Assembly (NCBI RefSeq): GCF_000336915.1
Contig: NZ_AOMD01000011.1
Span: 4,081 to 36,940 of the forward strand
Direction: 5' to 3'
From: Halococcus saccharolyticus DSM 5350
GTDB taxonomy: Archaea; Halobacteriota; Halobacteria; Halobacteriales; Halococcaceae
Length of the DNA stretch: 32,860 bases
Shown here: positions 6,835 to 14,962 of the stretch, in pieces
Position numbering within the stretch: the stretch's first letter is position 1
Layout of the letters: each line of letters begins with the position of its first letter
The notes under the pieces: generated by a model
What the model was told of the DNA's origin: nothing
Database searches by the model: none
Seen by the model: the letters and a program-made list of their open reading frames with translations, nothing else
Translations under genes and position numbers: made by a program

Positions 6835-8211
6835 ATGTCCGTGGACACAGTCATCTCGAACGGAACCATCGTGACGGGCGAGAGCACGTTCGGCGGTTCC
6901 ATCGCGATCGACGATGGGACGATCGTCGGTATCGGTTCCGAGCACACGTTACCAAAGGCGTCCCGGACGATCGATGCGTCCGATCGTCTCGTGCTGCCGG
7001 GCGTCGTCGACCCGCACGTGCATATCGACGATCACGTTTCGCTCGATACGTACGAAACCGCTACCAGTGCCGCCGCACTCGGCGGGGTGACGACAGTCAT
7101 CGATTTCGGCTGGCAAGCATACGTCGGCGAGGAGAGTGCGTGGGACGAGGAGGGCTCACTACAGGAGGGTGTCGAGCGCAAGCGCGAAACGGCCGAGAAC
7201 CCGATGGTCGATTTCAGTCTGCACGGCGGGATTCTCCGCGAGGGATCGGACCTCTTCGACGAAATGGCTGATCTCGTCGATGCCGGCATCACCTCCTTCA
7301 AGATATACAGTACCTACGAGTTCGGTCTCTCGAACGGGTACATCCGGAAGGTATTCGAGAAGCTCCGAGACCTGGACGCCGTCGCGGTCGCCCACACCGA
7401 AGACGATAGCGTCTGTCGCTCTCTGACAGCTGAGTTCCGGGATGCGGGACACGATGATCCACAGCGGCTGCCCGAAGCACGACCGGACTACGCAGAGGCG
7501 ATGGCTGCCGACGATGTCGCCCGACTCGCTCGGGAAATCGGTACGAAGTACTATGGTTTCCACACCTCCTCTCGAAAAGCGGCGGATGCACTCGCACGAT
7601 ACCAGCGCGATGGAAGCTGTATCCGTGGCGAGGCGTGCGTCCACCACACGACCCTCACGGACGAGATACATCGGGAGTTGGGGAACCTCGCAAAACTCAC
7701 ACCCCCACTCCGGACTGCTGACGACAACGATGCGCTGTTCGAACACCTGCGCGAAGGGGCCCTGAGCGTCGTCTCGACCGACCACGTCGCACAGACACGC
7801 GACCGCAAAGAAAACACTGAGTGGTGGGAGAACCCGTTCGGAGCGAACGGTTTGCAGCGGAGTCTGTCAGTGTTCCACGACGAGGCGGTAAACGAACGTG
7901 GCTTTTCGTATCCATTCCTGGTTCGGACGATGTGTACCAATCCGGCACGAACCTTCGGACTCTCGGAAAAAGGAACACTCGAACCCGGGACCGACGCCGA
8001 TATCGTGGTCTTCGATCCCAACGACACCCACACGATCTCGGCGACGGACAACGCCTCGGTTGCCGACTACTCGATCTACGAGGGTCGTGAAGTAACCGGT
8101 CGTGTCGAAACGACATTAGTCCGTGGCGAGATCGTCGCCGACGACGGAGAGATCGTTGAGTCCGGTCACGGGACCTTCGTCCCGCGTGAGCGGCCGGATT
8201 GGAGCATCTGA
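6835..8211 (+). CDS. Allantoinase / dihydropyrimidinase-family cyclic amidohydrolase
   Basis: 458-aa binuclear-metal amidohydrolase that opens a cyclic ureide ring. All metal ligands of the family can be placed: HxH in DPHVHID (His61, His63), the lysine to be carbamylated in SFKIYSTYE (Lys156), His187 (VAHTED), His243 (FHTSS) and Asp316 (STDHV). The C-terminal GTFVPRERP is typical of hydantoinases/dihydropyrimidinases. By sequence alone it could open hydantoin, dihydropyrimidine or allantoin. Its place beside uricase, HIUase and OHCU decarboxylase makes allantoin hydrolysis to allantoate the best reading, the fourth step of the pathway. No allantoate amidohydrolase is present in this window. 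The transcript is probably leaderless (ATTATA box at 6804). Confidence 0.88.
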   Translation: MSVDTVISNGTIVTGESTFGGSIAIDDGTIVGIGSEHTLPKASRTIDASDRLVLPGVVDPHVHIDDHVSLDTYETATSAAALGGVTTVIDFGWQAYVGEESAWDEEGSLQEGVERKRETAENPMVDFSLHGGILREGSDLFDEMADLVDAGITSFKIYSTYEFGLSNGYIRKVFEKLRDLDAVAVAHTEDDSVCRSLTAEFRDAGHDDPQRLPEARPDYAEAMAADDVARLAREIGTKYYGFHTSSRKAADALARYQRDGSCIRGEACVHHTTLTDEIHRELGNLAKLTPPLRTADDNDALFEHLREGALSVVSTDHVAQTRDRKENTEWWENPFGANGLQRSLSVFHDEAVNERGFSYPFLVRTMCTNPARTFGLSEKGTLEPGTDADIVVFDPNDTHTISATDNASVADYSIYEGREVTGRVETTLVRGEIVADDGEIVESGHGTFVPRERPDWSI

Positions 8212-8570
8212 TGCCCGTAGTATCAACTCCCACAGGTACGATGATCTCACCGGAGCGGGACTGATTGCTGCTGAAGCGCTTGACCGAAACCTGCTGTTCC
8301 AACACGATGTCTGATGTTATAGCTTTCTCAGGTTCGGACTCGGATCTCAAAGACATCGATGCTTCGTATCCTGTCCAAGATATGAACAGCAGTTTCCGAG
8401 AAACGATCTTTCCAGAGGAAGAAATTCCGTTTCTTAGAACGATTGAGTCGTTTTGAACGGCCGTTTCATTCACAGTATCTTGCAGAATACTCTGGTTGAT
8501 GTGCCGGTAGCGCTCGTCTTCACACGTCTACTGCCTATTGATCTCGAGGACATCGATGTTTAGTACACGC

Positions 8571-8586
8571 CACCAGCATGCTGGTG
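8571..8586. repeat. 16-bp perfect palindrome CACCAGCATGCTGGTG
   Basis: Self-complementary over 16 bp with no spacer, flanked by imperfectly paired ACAC and GTGT. It lies in noncoding sequence, so function is unknown; it could be an element end or a protein-binding site. Confidence 0.5.
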
Positions 8587-9067
8587 CAATGTGTGTTTCA
8601 CTTCTGTTCGGTCATCGTCCCTTCGAACCTCTCTCGTCCGATCTGTTCGGTGTCGGAACGGTACGGTATGCTGCCTACCGGCAAGCTCGTCGGAATCAAG
8701 CGAACACGATTTCATCGGCGTAGCAGCGGTCCGTCTTGGCGTGCAGAACAATTCGCTCCACGACCGGATAGACCGTTGCGCCGATATACACTCTGGGGTC
8801 AGTATAGCGATCGTAACACCCTCGGTTGTCACTGCACCCGACTGTGCTGAGAAGTATCGTACTGTGTCTGATAGAAACAGGCGTTTCCTATACAAAGGAA
8901 TGAGCCTTCACTTGATCGTACGTCACACTGAGATTGACGACATTTTGCCCGACGATCCCCCCGCTTAGACTCGATCCCTGACTTTCGTATCGTCGTCGCC
9001 AGCGTTCGTGGTCATTTCTATGGCTACGTGATCGAACTGTTGATCTCATGTAACGCTAATACGACCA

Positions 9068-9558
9068 TTACTTGGTGGCCGGGTAGAGGAGATTCTCAGA
9101 CGCCATTACATCGCAACTATTTCGATTGGGGATCAATACTCCAATGAATGATGGTTGTTGTGAGTGATGTCGACGGTCTACCAGCGCTTGGTGCTTGGCC
9201 GACTGTTGTTCTGGAGCTCCTGGATGTGGGATATCCGCATACGTCGGTCTGAGACACCTCCCTACCGATGGTTCGGTCGAAACAGCTGTGGTGGCCGCTC
9301 GAATCGGTGTGAGCGAGAGTGGACCGATCCAGCGCGTCTCTATAGGGTTGACGAGCACCTTGATGTGGTACTCGTCGTGTGCCTCGTAGACCGTGAAGTA
9401 GTTGCCAGTAGCCGCGACGGTGGCTTCGCTGCTAGCGTACTCTTCGGTGAGTGTGTCAGGTTCGCGTTTTCAACGCGCATCTCTCGTTTAACGCTCCCAT
9501 CTTGGTCTATCACAACGACTTGCGATTCCGTCTTGTGTAAACCCACCCAAAATAGTCC
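9068..9558 (-). pseudogene. Decayed IS110-family transposase, N-terminal part
   Basis: On the minus strand one frame reads LHKTESQVVVIDQDGS and then VENANLT, the start of IS110-type DEDD transposases (usually VDLHK..SQVAV.DE.G). After a frameshift near 9450 a second frame continues with DTLTEEYASSEATVAATGN, YFTVYEAHDEYH and KVLVNPIETRWIG, then a weaker match ending ALVDRRH near 9165. The first catalytic Asp, normally in VDLHK, reads Gly here (VGLHK). The C-terminal half with the Ser motif is not found. It is therefore inactive: frameshifted, mutated in the active site and truncated. No IS ends can be named, as this family lacks clear terminal inverted repeats. Confidence 0.7.
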
Positions 9559-9616
9559 CTAATGCAGCCTCTGGTGTGACTGCGCGAACCGGAACGTCAC
9601 CCGGACTGGCTTGCTG

Positions 9617-9634
9617 TCCGGCTGCACAGCCGGA
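9617..9634. repeat. Hairpin TCCGGCTG-CA-CAGCCGGA
   Basis: Perfect 8-bp arms with a 2-nt loop, GC-rich, within low-GC noncoding sequence 60 bp upstream of the broken transposase start. No T-run follows, so it is not an obvious terminator. Confidence 0.5.
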
Positions 9635-9799
9635 TAGTGTTCTCTGGTTCCTTCGCCTATGAGATCCGTCAGTGCCCCACGCTTTGAGCGCAGTCTCGTT
9701 GACGGCCTTTACGACTCTCTCTCATATTTTACGTTCCAGGAACTGGAGCAGAGTCCTCATAGAGTCAGACCCTACAGATGAGCGTCCGAATCTACCGTC

Positions 9800-9898
9800 A
9801 TGCGGTCATGTCGGAAGTGTAGTAACGCAGCTATCGTTGTTACGGACAAATGTAAAGCATGTGACTATCCAGGGTCAGACCGACAACCGAGGCTTTGA
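9800..9898 (+). CDS. Possible 32-residue zinc-finger peptide
   Basis: A short ORF with two CxxC pairs: CRKC at residues 4-7 and CKAC at 18-21, separated by ten residues, followed by DYPG. This spacing would allow one zinc ion to be bound. Haloarchaea are known to make many very small proteins with paired CxxC motifs. Against it are the lack of a recognised family, the lack of an obvious TATA box or ribosome site, and its location in a decayed region. It could be a fragment of a larger lost gene. Low confidence. Confidence 0.28.
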   Translation: MRSCRKCSNAAIVVTDKCKACDYPGSDRQPRL

Positions 9899-9995
9899 GT
9901 GTGTGCCAGCTGGCGTCGACAAGTAACACACGGGGTCCCGATCGGGATGCATAGTGACACCAGCAATACTGTTATCAAAATCGAGTGCGCCAGCA

Positions 9996-10010
9996 TACTA
10001 CTCAGTAGTA
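9996..10010. repeat. 15-bp palindrome TACTACT-C-AGTAGTA
   Basis: Perfect 7-bp arms around one base, in AT-rich noncoding sequence about 300 bp past the 3' end of the IclR gene. Role unknown. Confidence 0.45.
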
Positions 10011-10308
10011 GTGAACACGTCACACTGTCTCATACGAAGAAACACTAGCATTATAATATGCTTTAGTTAACTATCATCGGAACTCTACTACATTTGGTAT
10101 ACTTTGAGACGATCAATGGCACGAATGGGGTCTCTTTGAATGAAAAACGTTAATTCATCATTGCTGAATTGTCTTCAGCATCGGGAACGGAAATGGTATT
10201 ATCGAAATGGTGTGGAAAAGCTATCGACACGACCGTGTACTACCTTTGCTTCGTTTTGGACGTCAGTTCCCGATGTGGCCTACTTCGTTCAGCAATAGTG
10301 AATACTAT

Positions 10309-11082
10309 CTATGAATACGTAACGTTCAGCTCGATCACGTTCACAGCTTCGAGCACTCGGCTCGGTAGCTCGTCAGTGAAACGCTCGTCTTGGATTCGGT
10401 TCGAGGGTCCGGAGACACTTATCGCACCGAGCACTCGATTCTTGTTGCTGAGAATCGGCGCTGCAACACACCGGAGACCGGTGATTCGTTCCCCGTCGTC
10501 GAATGCAACTCCTCGTTCGCGTATCTCAGCGAGTTCCTTGTCGAGGGTTTCTCGATCTGTGATGGTGTTCGAGGTCGAACCGACGAGACCGTGTCTCTCG
10601 ATGATTTCCTCAACTCGCTCCTCCGAAAGATGAGCGAGAATCGCTTTTCCGAGCCCAGTTCCGTGAAGGGGTACCCGTGTTCCGACGTGAGCTTCGACTT
10701 GAACCGCCTTCTTGCCGCGAGCTCGGTGGAGGTATGCCCCCCGTCCGTGTTCTTCGATCATCAAGTTCGCGAGTTCACCTGTGGTCGCTGCTAGGTCATC
10801 AACCTCCGGTTTGGCGATTCCGTAGATCTCCAACTGTGATCTGGCGTACGCGCCGTATTCGAGTGGCCTAATACCGACGTAATAGGTCGATCCGTCTTTC
10901 ACGACGTACTCTTCCTGAACGAGCGTGCTCAGATAGTTGTGAACCGTGCTCTTCGGAATATCGAGATAGGTGGCGAGTTCCGAGACCCCGGCACCGTCGA
11001 GTTCCTTGAGCGCATCCAGGATATTGAACCCGGTTTCGACCGACTTCACCGCGTGCTTTGCTCGCTTGGTCATAGTGATCAT
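10309..11082 (-). CDS. IclR-family transcriptional regulator
   Basis: 257 aa with an N-terminal winged helix-turn-helix (about residues 15-75; LATYLDIPKSTVHNYLSTL is the recognition part) and a C-terminal IclR effector domain. The latter shows VPLHGTGLGKAILAHL and the late segment GLRCVAAPILSNKNRVLGAISVSGP, both typical. IclR proteins usually sense small organic acids and control nearby catabolic genes. It lies 100 bp downstream of the FAH-family gene on the same strand, so it may be co-transcribed and control the sugar-acid locus (inference). An alternative start three codons later (ATG 11073) fits the weak TATA-like sequence at 11095-11106 better. Effector unknown. Confidence 0.93.
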   Translation of the reverse strand: MITMTKRAKHAVKSVETGFNILDALKELDGAGVSELATYLDIPKSTVHNYLSTLVQEEYVVKDGSTYYVGIRPLEYGAYARSQLEIYGIAKPEVDDLAATTGELANLMIEEHGRGAYLHRARGKKAVQVEAHVGTRVPLHGTGLGKAILAHLSEERVEEIIERHGLVGSTSNTITDRETLDKELAEIRERGVAFDDGERITGLRCVAAPILSNKNRVLGAISVSGPSNRIQDERFTDELPSRVLEAVNVIELNVTYS

Positions 11083-11182
11083 GACGCACCCATCTATCTT
11101 GAAAGGTTCGCTTGGTTGCGCCGATTGAGTTCCAAATGACTGAACACTCCAATCCTCTCTTCGTTACATACTCGTGACTCTC

Positions 11183-12049
11183 TCAGACCCGACGAACGGT
11201 GTTGGTGAGCGTTCCGATGTTTTCGATGGTGATCTCGATCTCATCCTCAGGATGGAGGGTGAACTCCTCGTCCGGAACGAGTGCCGTCCCCGTAAGCAGA
11301 ACGGCTGTTTCCGGGACAGGGTTGCTTTTCGTGAGAGCCGATGCGAGTTCGTCACAGGTCTTCACCATCTCAGAGGTGGCGGTCGTTCCTTCGAAGACCG
11401 GTTCGCCTCCTCGGGAGATGGTCATCTCGATTGCCAGGTCGTGAGGATCACCGACCGTATCCGGGGTAACGACGCACGGACCGATCGCGCAACAACGGTC
11501 GTACACTTTGGCCTGGGGAAGATAGAGCGGATTCCGGCCTTCGATCGATCGACTGCTCACGTCGTTACCGACTGTGTATCCCACGATGGAACCGTCGTAG
11601 AGGACGACGGCGAGCTCCGGTTCCGGAACGTCCCACTCAGAGTCGCTCCGTATGCCGACGTCCTTTTCGGGCCCCACCGTGCGCGACGGGGTCGCCTTGA
11701 GAAATATTTCCGGACGATCGTTGCCGTAGACCTGACTGTAGACGTCCGGGTTCCCACTTTCGGCTTGGCGCGCCTTCTCACTGATGTGGTAGGTCACGCC
11801 CGCTGCCCAGACCTCTTCGGCCACGACCGGCATCCGGTGGTGGCTCGTCGACTCGGAACTAACGGGCGGTGCGTTGGCGATCACGGCATCCACGATATCG
11901 TTGATGTCTCGGTCCACTACTGCTGCGGTTCGAGCGAGATCCATGAAGCCGGTTATCTCGGGACGGGCAGCTGTCAGGTCGTATTCGGCTCCGTCCGTTC
12001 GAACTACCAGGCGCGAATCACAGCCATCCGCTACTCTGTAGTATCGCAT
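11183..12049 (-). CDS. FAH-family protein, probable 2-keto-3-deoxy sugar-acid dehydratase (copy 1)
   Basis: 288 aa of the fumarylacetoacetate hydrolase superfamily. The C-terminal catalytic domain carries the metal-site motif VPEPELAVV (Glu143, Glu145), GYTVGNDVSSRSIEG (Asp163) and LPQAKVYDRCCAIGP (Lys181). Members of this family in haloarchaea include the 2-keto-3-deoxypentonate dehydratase of the oxidative xylose/arabinose pathway and diketo-acid hydrolases. The divergent aldehyde dehydrogenase next door fits the first role (dehydratase giving 2-oxoglutarate semialdehyde), by inference. A second copy of the same length is at 31663-32529, also divergent from an aldehyde dehydrogenase. A TATAATT-like box at 12077-12083 lies about 30 nt before the ATG, so it is leaderless. 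Exact substrate is not determinable here. Confidence 0.88.
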   Translation of the reverse strand: MRYYRVADGCDSRLVVRTDGAEYDLTAARPEITGFMDLARTAAVVDRDINDIVDAVIANAPPVSSESTSHHRMPVVAEEVWAAGVTYHISEKARQAESGNPDVYSQVYGNDRPEIFLKATPSRTVGPEKDVGIRSDSEWDVPEPELAVVLYDGSIVGYTVGNDVSSRSIEGRNPLYLPQAKVYDRCCAIGPCVVTPDTVGDPHDLAIEMTISRGGEPVFEGTTATSEMVKTCDELASALTKSNPVPETAVLLTGTALVPDEEFTLHPEDEIEITIENIGTLTNTVRRV

Positions 12050-12265
12050 ACGTCCTGGCTAACTCATCGGAGGACGTATAATTGTATCGCAAACCGTGAT
12101 GGATCGGCAACGTATCCCGACGAACGTGGCACCGTCGGGTTGCTACTTCCGATATCAGTACTCAATATCCCGACTATAGGCTCTGATTCGTTGGTGGACT
12201 GTTTCAGCCGCCGACGAGGACACGACGGAAGATCATAAGTAGGAGGGTGTCTACTACCTGGACGC
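12050..12265. promoter_or_regulatory. Divergent promoter region between FAH and aldehyde dehydrogenase genes
   Basis: The minus-strand TATA (ACAATTATACG) at about 12075-12085 serves the FAH gene and the plus-strand CATAAGTA at 12234-12241 serves the dehydrogenase. Each lies about 28-31 nt from its ATG. CCCGAC-12-GTCGGG (12117-12140) is an inverted repeat between them that could bind a regulator. Confidence 0.5.
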
Positions 12266-13717
12266 ATGTCGACCGAGTACGACAATTTCGTGGGCGGAGA
12301 GTGGCTTCCGTCCGACGACGGCGAGACGTTCACGGTACGCAACCCGGCGGCCACCGACGAGATCGTGAGCCGCTACCAGCGCTCGACGGAGGAGGATGTC
12401 GACGCGGCCGTGGCCGCGGCGGCAGCCGCCCAGCCCGACTGGGCCGCCATGCCGGGTCCCGAACGCGGCGCGATCCTCCGCCGAACCGGCGAGTTGCTCG
12501 CCGAGCGCAAGCAATCGCTCGTCACCACCCTCACCACCGAGGAAGGGAAGACCACCGCCGAGGCCACCCCCGAGGTCCAGCGCGCGATCGACATCTTCCA
12601 CTACTACGCCGAGAAGGCCCGCGACTTCGACGGCACGGTGAAGGCCGCCAGCGGCCGAGACAAGACCCTCCACACCCGCAAGGAGCCCATGGGTGTCGCC
12701 GCGCTCGTCACACCGTGGAACTACCCGATCGCCATCCCCGCCTGGAAGCTCGCGCCCGCTCTCGCCACCGGCAACGCCGTCGTCATCAAGCCCGCCTCCG
12801 AGGCCCCCAGCCTCGTCCGCGCGATCGTCGACTGTCTCGACGAGGCGGGCCTCCCCGCCGGCGTCGTCAACTTCCTCACCGGCTCGGGCAGCGAGATCGG
12901 CGGACCGCTCGTCTCCCACGACGACGTTGATGTGGTCTCCTTTACGGGGAGCACCCGGGTCGGCACTACCGTCTACGAGCAAAGCGTCGCCGACGGCAAA
13001 CGTGCCCAGTGCGAAATGGGCGGGAAAAACCCCGCCGTGGTGCTTCCCAGCGCCGACATCGACGAGGCGGTCGAGGTGGTCGGCGCGGGCGCGTTCGGCG
13101 TCACCGGCCAGGCCTGTACCGCGACCTCGCGCGCGATCGTCCACGAAGAGGTCTACGAGGAGTTCGTCGCGGGGATCGTCGACCACGCCCAGGAGATCAC
13201 GGTCGGTGACGGCCTCGACGGGGCGGACATGGGTCCACAGGTCAGCGAGAGCGAACTCGACGGCACGCTCCAGTACATCAACATTGCTCAAGACGAGGGT
13301 GCACGTCTCGCGGCCGGTGGCTCCCGCCTCGACGAGGGCGATCACGCCGACGGCCACTACGTCGAACCGACCGTCTTCGCCGACGTCGAGACCGGCATGC
13401 GGATCGCCCAGGAGGAGGTGTTCGGGCCGGTGCTCGCGGTCATCCCCGTAAGTGACTTCGATGAGGCCGTCAGCGTGGCCAACGACAGCGAGTACGGCCT
13501 CTCGGCGAGCGTCCTCACCGACAGTCTCAGCGAGGCCGAACGCTTCTCCAGGCAGATCGAAACCGGCGTGGTGAAAGTCAACGAGAAGACTACCGGCCTG
13601 GAGCTGCATGTCCCGTTCGGCGGGGTCAAACAGTCCTCGACCAACACCTACCGCGAACAGGGTGATGCCGGCCTCGAGTTCTTCACTACCACCAAAACCA
13701 TCTATACCAACTTCTGA
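12266..13717 (+). CDS. NAD(P)-dependent aldehyde dehydrogenase (2-oxoglutarate semialdehyde dehydrogenase-like)
   Basis: 483-aa cytosolic aldehyde dehydrogenase. Visible motifs are TPWNYPIAIPAWK with the oxyanion Asn152, the NAD-binding KPASEAPS and FTGSTRVG, the general base Glu250 in CEMGGKNP, the nucleophile Cys284 in TGQACTATSRA, and EEVFGPVLAV. Length is normal for the family. Pairing with a FAH-type dehydratase suggests oxidation of 2-oxoglutarate semialdehyde to 2-oxoglutarate, the last step of a Weimberg-like pathway; succinate semialdehyde is an alternative. High GC with very strong G/C third positions compared with the UxuA-like gene downstream. It is followed by a terminator-like hairpin at 13750. 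A paralogous N-terminus is at 32643. Confidence 0.93.
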   Translation: MSTEYDNFVGGEWLPSDDGETFTVRNPAATDEIVSRYQRSTEEDVDAAVAAAAAAQPDWAAMPGPERGAILRRTGELLAERKQSLVTTLTTEEGKTTAEATPEVQRAIDIFHYYAEKARDFDGTVKAASGRDKTLHTRKEPMGVAALVTPWNYPIAIPAWKLAPALATGNAVVIKPASEAPSLVRAIVDCLDEAGLPAGVVNFLTGSGSEIGGPLVSHDDVDVVSFTGSTRVGTTVYEQSVADGKRAQCEMGGKNPAVVLPSADIDEAVEVVGAGAFGVTGQACTATSRAIVHEEVYEEFVAGIVDHAQEITVGDGLDGADMGPQVSESELDGTLQYINIAQDEGARLAAGGSRLDEGDHADGHYVEPTVFADVETGMRIAQEEVFGPVLAVIPVSDFDEAVSVANDSEYGLSASVLTDSLSEAERFSRQIETGVVKVNEKTTGLELHVPFGGVKQSSTNTYREQGDAGLEFFTTTKTIYTNF

Positions 13718-13749
13718 AAACGGTTGTCTGAGGGGATCGATAGCGGGAG

Positions 13750-13769
13750 CACCGACATCTCGGTGTTTT
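13750..13769 (+). terminator. Hairpin plus T-run after the aldehyde dehydrogenase gene
   Basis: CACCGA-CATC-TCGGTG is followed directly by TTTT, 33 bp after the stop codon. This is a plausible transcription end separating the dehydrogenase from the next gene. Confidence 0.5.
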
Positions 13770-13874
13770 CCGTGGACGCTCTGCCGATCTCGGTGACAAC
13801 GATCGGTTTCTGTGAACAAGGTTGTCGTCGAACCGAGGGCAAAGACTAAGCTGGTGGTGCTGCATCGATACTGC

Positions 13875-14831
13875 ATGCGCCCGTCATTAGTTCTCCCACC
13901 GAATCGTGACGAACGCTGGGATCTTGCGAAACAGATCGGCGTCGAGACCGCTGTGGTCCACACGCTCGAAATCGGAGATAGGTCGCGCCCTTGGCGCTAC
14001 ACCGAACTCCTTGACCTCGTCCAGAACTTTCGGGAGTACGGGATCGAGGTCGGGGCGATTGAGGGATGCGTCCCCATTTCCGACACTACCCGCCTCGGTC
14101 GCGAAGGCAGAGACGAAGAAATCGAGCGATTCAAACAGTATCTCCGGAACCTCGGCGAGCTGAATGTACCCGTCGTCGCCTATGACTGGATGGCAGGGAC
14201 GCGCTGGGCACGTACTTCCACTGCGGTTCTCTCTCGGGGCGATTCGTTGACCACGGCCTACGACGACCAGTTGATGACGAGTGCACCCCCACAGGAGCTC
14301 GCCCCTGTTGCCGCCGAAGAGCTCTGGGAGGGTCTGAAGCACTTCCTGAACGAAGTTGTTCCGATCGCAGAGGAGGCTGGTGTGAAGCTGGCGCTCCATC
14401 CCGACGACCCACCTATTGATCGTCTCCGAGGTGTCGATCGGATCGTGACGTCACCCGACAACTACGGACGAATCATGGAGATATACGAGAGCGAATACAA
14501 CGGCATTACGTTCTGTCAGGGAAACTTCGCCGCGATGGGTGCCGACATCCCCGCGGCGATCAAACGGTTCGACGACCGGATCAATTTCGTTCACTTCCGG
14601 GACGTCCACGGAACAGCCGACCGGTTCGTGGAGACCTGGCACGACGACGGACCGACGGACATGCACGCCTGTATCGAGGCGTATCGTGAGATCGGGTTTG
14701 AGGGACCGGTTCGGCCGGACCACGTACCGACAATGGCCGGAGAGACGAACAGCAATCCGATGTACATGACGCTCGGGCGCCTCTTCGCTATCGGGTATCT
14801 GAAAGGATTGCTTGAATCGACGGACGGGTAG
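13875..14831 (+). CDS. UxuA-like (mannonate dehydratase family) sugar-acid dehydratase
   Basis: 318-aa TIM-barrel protein of the mannonate dehydratase family. Metal-site motifs in order are LALHPDDPP (His175), FCQGNF (Cys214), NFVHFRDVHG (His240) and RPDHVPTMAGE (Asp282/His283); then GRLFAIGYLKGL, the usual C-terminus. Known members dehydrate D-mannonate to 2-keto-3-deoxygluconate. The N-terminal 80 residues depart from classic UxuA and the protein is shorter than bacterial UxuA (about 350-395 aa), so it may be a subfamily with another sugar-acid substrate. I prefer ATG 13875 over ATG 13812, because the family starts near RPSLVLPPN and the upstream 21 residues look unrelated. It is followed by 131 bp and then the PPC-domain gene. 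Confidence 0.82.
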   Translation: MRPSLVLPPNRDERWDLAKQIGVETAVVHTLEIGDRSRPWRYTELLDLVQNFREYGIEVGAIEGCVPISDTTRLGREGRDEEIERFKQYLRNLGELNVPVVAYDWMAGTRWARTSTAVLSRGDSLTTAYDDQLMTSAPPQELAPVAAEELWEGLKHFLNEVVPIAEEAGVKLALHPDDPPIDRLRGVDRIVTSPDNYGRIMEIYESEYNGITFCQGNFAAMGADIPAAIKRFDDRINFVHFRDVHGTADRFVETWHDDGPTDMHACIEAYREIGFEGPVRPDHVPTMAGETNSNPMYMTLGRLFAIGYLKGLLESTDG

Positions 14832-14911
14832 CCGGACGCCAGGCTCCTTCCTACCGGAAACTCCGAGGGCCGATCCATCTATTATTTCACCGCCTATCGG
14901 CTTTCATCGAC

Positions 14912-14951
14912 ACACAAGATATAAGTGAGGTCCCGTAAACGTGTCTTGTGT
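14912..14951. promoter_or_regulatory. Promoter with flanking inverted repeat before the PPC gene
   Basis: A TATA-like GATATAAG at 14919-14926 lies just inside the left arm of the inverted repeat ACACAAG (14912-14918) / CTTGTGT (14945-14951). The ATG is at 14963, giving a predicted leader of roughly 14 nt. The repeat brackets the core promoter and so could be an operator. Confidence 0.45.
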
Positions 14952-14962
14952 AGGCAGACAAC

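Larger units (their letters stand above)
8212..10308. other. 2.1-kb low-coding island with mobile-element debris
   Basis: Visibly lower GC than the flanking genes, with frequent stops in all frames. The only recognisable pieces are a broken IS110-type transposase (9068-9558, minus) and a possible mini zinc-finger ORF (9800-9898). The rest, including 8212-9067, shows no protein I recognise on either strand. Three perfect palindromes lie in it (8571-8586, 9617-9634, 9996-10010). The stretch 9970-10170 is AT-rich. Confidence 0.7.

Noticed and set aside
8591-8968. 125-aa open frame on the plus strand in the low-coding island
   Set aside because: No recognised motif, Ser/Arg-rich start, and an equally long frame lies on the other strand.
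12254-13963. 569-aa open frame on the minus strand
   Set aside because: Antisense to the aldehyde dehydrogenase, with low-complexity Gly/Asp/Val repeats and no family features.
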